64,000 nucleotides of DNA from Adiantum capillus-veneris. Its lineage: Eukaryota > Streptophyta > Polypodiopsida > Polypodiales > Pteridaceae. Numbering within the stretch: position 1 is the first letter of the stretch; each line of letters opens with the position of its first letter. The DNA is taken from assembly GCA_014529385.2 (NCBI GenBank), contig CM043953.1, positions 79,286,338 to 79,350,337 on the forward strand, in the 5' to 3' direction. Below the pieces are notes generated by a model, which worked only from the letters and a program-made list of their open reading frames with translations, was not told the DNA's origin and did no database searches. Position numbers and translations under genes: made by a program. This document shows positions 59,900 through 64,000 of this stretch, one piece after another.

Positions 59900-60815
59900 A
59901 TGGGCCATTAAATTTCTATGATGACTAAATAAAGATTGAAGATTTTAAAAATTAATTACAGCTCTATTAAAATCATACATGTGAGCATTGTCTTCTTTCA
60001 CTTGAATTAAATATCTCCCACCTTTTAACAAATATCAAAGGAGTTTAAGGAGCTTTTCATGTCACTAGTGTCTTGTATTAAGTACACTATTGAGATTGAC
60101 TATCTTGCCTTCTAGTAAAAATTTCCTATTTTTGCTAGCTCTGTTGTGTTATGAAACAAGATGGGCATGGACCACTAGGAGTGTATAGCTATAATGCAAG
60201 AAAAACCAGAAACAAAAAGTCTAATTCAAATTATTCGGCACAACGATGGCAACCAAGCATGGATAGTTTCCCTAATAAAGATGGTAAATTAATAACCAAG
60301 AGTTTGATTGTATGTCTTTGTTTACTTTAAAATACATCTTTGGCTTAATGGATTGCCTTAACCACTTAAGTTGCCATTTTGAGCTTTTGTGAAATGATCA
60401 TCCCTATATCTTGGACTTAAAGTATAATTTTGTCTCCCCCTCTAAAATAAAAAAAATTGTGAATCTTACTCTATAATAAAGGACAATGAACGTCCTAAAC
60501 ATACTAAAGCTTTATGTGTTTGCCATGTGATAGTCCAAACAAAGGAGCTTTTGCTTTTTAAACTCTCTCTCTAGTAAACAGTCTCGCAAAGATGTATATT
60601 AGAGCTAGTTTAGACTACATGGACAACAAGATAGGACATGGATGTGGTGGGATCTCATTAGAGCAAAATAGGACCCTCGGTTTTTTTGGACCCACAAGAT
60701 TACAAGCGGCCTCCACCCCTCGAAAGAGAGTGTCCAAACACTTTTGCAACACACAATGCGTATGAGAGTTGATTTTTCAAATCTTGGTCTACCATCCCTT
60801 AGCTAATTTGCTATC
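59900..60815. other. No gene seen
   Basis: AT-rich DNA between the gag-like gene and the CACTA remnant; short ORFs only. Confidence 0.55.
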
Positions 60816-60821
60816 ATGTAT

Positions 60822-61395
60822 GACTTATACTACAACCAACAACAATAATGAGTGACCGTCAATACAAAAAATATCCCACGGGTCTAAAACTATAAGGATA
60901 CCTTGGGGCTGCATCCTCTTGAGTACTCCCACTCCTCCTCACTCACTCACCTATTTGCCATGTTGTTGTGCTCTTTTCCAAACATTGTGCAACTATCTTA
61001 AGCTCATGAATGTTGATAGGCTCTTCTGACCCACCGGACAATGCGCCGGTGGTCATATTCCCCATCTCCACTCAAGGTACGCACTTTGTCGCTCTTGCTT
61101 TGCATCCTCATACTGTGAAATCCACTTTTTCATCATTGGGTTGTGAAGCATGAAAAAATGATTTATCTTAGCCTCTAGATCCTCTGTCATGTTCTTTTGC
61201 ACACCGAGATTGCACATCACAATCCTAGATATATGTTCATTATCAATGGACCACAAAAGCATATCTCCTACACAATGAGCTCCAGAGAGCCACTCTCCAA
61301 TGTACACAAGGGACTTTGAATTCAGGCAACCATCTACCATGCTACCCTCTAGACGTGCCTTCTGATGCACATATCCCTCTGTCTCTAGACGTGCC
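60822..61395 (-). mobile_element. Third CACTA remnant, same family
   Basis: The minus strand matches the outer transposase from YVRQKARLKGSM (61385) through EWRRGR (61053), then FMSLR-LHN, and into the intron and exon start ATAAGTCATA at 60822-60836. It is more diverged, has several stops, and lacks ends. At the point where the outer copy carries its inner element, this copy is uninterrupted, showing the ancestral sequence. It retains Leu-Trp where the outer copy has TGATGA. Confidence 0.85.
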
Positions 61396-61419
61396 ATTTG
61401 ACGCATATACATAAATAAA

Positions 61420-61438
61420 TAAATATATATATATAAAT

Positions 61439-61491
<53 letters not shown>

Positions 61492-61664
61492 AACCATAAA
61501 CCTAACCCCAAACCAACACCCTAATCCTTACCTTAGATTTAAACCTAGATTTCTCATTATCTCTATCTCTAGCTCTCTCGTTCTCTCTATCTCTATCTCT
61601 CTCTCTCTCTCTTTCTTGCTATCTCTCTCTCTATATATCTCTCTATCTCTTGTTTTCTCTCTCT

Positions 61665-61722
<58 letters not shown>
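61420..61722. repeat. (AT)n, (CT)-rich and (GT)n microsatellites
   Basis: ATATATAAAT units near 61420-61475, CT-rich stretches near 61560-61670, and a GT run at about 61669-61722. Confidence 0.9.
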
Positions 61723-61726
<4 letters not shown>

Positions 61727-62573
61727 TCCCCAACCCGCCAATACCAAGATCGGGACGGGATCCTTGACAGGTCTCTAGGTCTGATAAAAATCAGAGTCTC
61801 TAAACAAGAAAAACCCAAGGAATAGACCTTTACCATTGACAATGGCTTGGGTCTATAGCCTTAGAAGAAGACCTATTCATGTCTTGCAGTGAAAACAGGA
61901 CAACGTATTAAAAATCCAAAAAACTATTTCGGCCCTATAATTGCCACAATTGGGCTAAGGTATCCTCAACCAACATCTTTAAACTTAAGACAAGGTAATG
62001 TCAATCAAAACATTGTCCATAATAACCATGACCAGTACTCTTCTTGTTTCAAAATCACCTAAGGGTGAAAAAACGACACCCATTCCTTATTCACAATCCG
62101 GAGTGGATAAACCCCCACCCAAGGTTCCGGGTGACCTAGGAACAAACCAGTGGCCCATACAACCGGGCGGCTCCCCTAGGATTAAAAAAACGGTATCCTA
62201 ACTTATGTAGAAACATCAAGACATGACACGGAGTACAAACTCAACGTTCATGGGGGTAATCGACTTATCCGTGGCTGCAAAGCCATCATTATTCATCAAA
62301 ATATACCAAGGAGTCGGAGGTGTCTTGAGACAAGCTGTTTTAAGGATGATCAATCATATCTTTCCTAATTCAACTAGTTTTAACCGAAACAATTCTTTCC
62401 TACTTTATAAACAATTACACGTTGGTTTCTTGGAAGTTACCTTTTGACCAACTATTCCTTTTCTGATTCTTACTCACTCCTTACGTATGCAATGTTAACT
62501 TATAAAAGAACTTAAACTATTTAAAAACTCAATTGAATAATAGGAAACCCACTTGGGAGTGATTGGCCATCTG

Positions 62574-62714
62574 CTACTGCGCTGGCACTTGAAGACTCTC
62601 CTCCATAGGCCTACTACTAGGCCTAGCTTCACCGTCGTGTGACGCTCTAGTTCTTTTTAGAGTTCTGCCCTCATCATCAGATGTAGGATTGGCTCGAGTC
62701 CTTTTAGGTGCCAT
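62574..62714 (-). CDS. Short basic ORF, possible gag N-terminus
   Basis: MAPKRTRANPTSDDEGRTLK, then RTRASHDGEARPSSRP, 46 codons to TAG. The basic, Ser/Pro-rich start resembles the beginnings of some plant gypsy gag proteins. Nothing downstream supports a longer gene, so it may be a remnant or chance. Confidence 0.25.
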   Translation of the reverse strand: MAPKRTRANPTSDDEGRTLKRTRASHDGEARPSSRPMEESLQVPAQ

Positions 62715-63099
62715 AACTTCTTATTCCTTATAAAAAGGACGTCTAATCATTTGGAAAATTATCCGAAAGCTAGAATTAACCTTTATATCCAATTTTATCC
62801 AAATCTAGGTTAAATTTATAGTTTTAATTGGTCAATTCTTGACTTAGTAATTTTTTATTTGCCTAAAATAGGCATGATAACTTTTTCCACAGCTTCCCTA
62901 AGGGTTTTCTAGGCTATCCTAATTTTCTTATAATTTTCTATATCTTTTTTCTAATTTCCCCATTGAATCTTAAGCTTGGAATCTGCTTATTTTGAGCTTA
63001 ATATTTATTCTATTTTTTTTTCTCTCAAATATTTCATTTTCTCAACTTTATATCACAGGTTTACACTTACTGTAATTTTCCTAAAATCTTTTGACCGCA

Positions 63100-64000
63100 A
63101 AGTCTATTTATTTTAATTAATCTTTGGTCAAAAATACAACTTTTAATCAATTATAATTTTCTAAACTTGCTAATAAATTATGGTATAATTATCACAAGTA
63201 GATAGAGATATTTTTAACCTCTAATAATTATCTTATTATTTTCCAAATTAATTATATAATTTCCATGTTCAATTTTCAGTTAAAATTAGTATAATTTGAC
63301 TTAAATAAATATCTATACTATTTTTCTAACCTTGAATTAATTATAACCACCTTTTTATTATGTAATCTAACTCTGATAAATAGAATATAATCATATAACA
63401 TGATTTACTAATTTCCCCCTTTAAATTTTTGCCAGAATTAGTATATTTGAACTTAGATAAATATCTATACTAAGTTTCTAACCTTGAAATAAGTATCACG
63501 GCCTTTTCAACATGTAATCTAGCTCTGATAAATAGCATGTACTCATATAGCATGATTTACTAATTTCCCTCTTTAGTTTTCAACTAGAATTAGTATCATT
63601 TGACTTAGATAATTATCTATACTAACTTTCTAGCCTTGACATAATTATCACGACCTTTTTACCACGTAGTCTAACTCTGATAAAAAGTATGTAATCATAT
63701 CACACGATTTACGAATTGCCCCCTTTACTTTACCCTCAAAAATAGTGTTTTTCTACTAAGATAATTAGCTAAACTAATTATCTATGGTCAAGATAATTAT
63801 CACGGATTCTTTAAGATGTGATTTACCTCTGATAATTATCTCAATGGTTTTTAGTTTAATTTACTATTTTGAGTCTTTAAGTTTTTCTTAAAAACAGTGT
63901 TTTCTTACTAAGATAATTAGTTAAACTAATTATCTGAGATTAAGATAATTATCAAGGGTTACTTAAGATGTTTTACTCCTTTGATAATTATCTCAATGCA
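63100..64000. repeat. 152-bp tandem satellite, runs past window end
   Basis: The landmark CTCTGATA or its variants falls at 63219, 63371, 63523, 63675, 63827 and about 63978, exactly 152 bp apart. Units carry GATAATTATC dyads and TATCACG. The last two units are more like each other than the first ones. AT content is high and no ORF is present. Confidence 0.9.

Overview
The window looks like nuclear DNA of a land plant with a large, repeat-rich genome. Evidence: spliced genes with GT-AG introns; a chromodomain Ty3/gypsy element primed by initiator tRNA-Met; two CACTA elements encoding plant Tnp2-type and Transposase_24-type proteins; an L1-like LINE with a zf-RVT domain; and a plant-type FCP1/NIF-like protein with an LDLNG motif. 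The very heavy load of long (CT)n, (GT)n and (AT)n tracts and a piggyBac-like insertion make me lean to a fern, lycophyte or other non-flowering plant, but this is an impression only. I see no clearly intact, single-copy host gene.

Layout. 0.2-5.0 kb: a spliced, broken gene with a DDE-transposase-like arrangement, whose first intron holds a 173-bp tandem repeat. 5.1-6.15 kb: a TACCGGTA minisatellite mixed with long CT/GT runs. 6.4-8.5 kb (minus): an FCP1-like gene split in its first catalytic motif by a 1,338-bp TTAA-flanked piggyBac-like element. 8.7-9.75 kb (minus): a spliced zinc-finger/Glu-rich gene with one stop. 9.8-10.2 kb: a 19-bp CCGGTA array. 10.2-16.2 kb: non-coding DNA with an antisense LINE fragment. 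16.2-25.1 kb: a complete chromovirus with matching 5-bp target duplications and an intact 1,649-residue polyprotein. 25.3-29.2 kb: a G33/C27 tract and a decayed multi-exon gene of unknown family. 29.6-30.2 kb: an antisense LINE endonuclease fragment. 30.9-32.2 kb: a 1.3-kb inverted repeat with almost no loop. 32.5-33.1 kb: a possible solo LTR. 35.4-40.0 kb: a decayed LINE. 41.7-56.4 kb: one CACTA element interrupted by a second, inverted, related element. 57-57.5 kb: polypurine DNA. 57.8-59.9 kb (minus): a decayed gag-like gene. 60.8-61.4 kb: a third CACTA remnant. 63.1-64.0 kb: a 152-bp tandem satellite running off the end.

The most informative structures are the nested CACTA pair and the piggyBac-like insertion. 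Both CACTA copies have exact TIRs and 3-bp target duplications (CAC outer, CGA inner). The outer element carries an intact TnpA-like gene but a broken transposase. The inner element has an in-frame deletion of the transposase core and a frameshifted TnpA-like gene. Each element also carries a 29-bp palindrome near each end and dense GCGACGC-type subterminal repeats.
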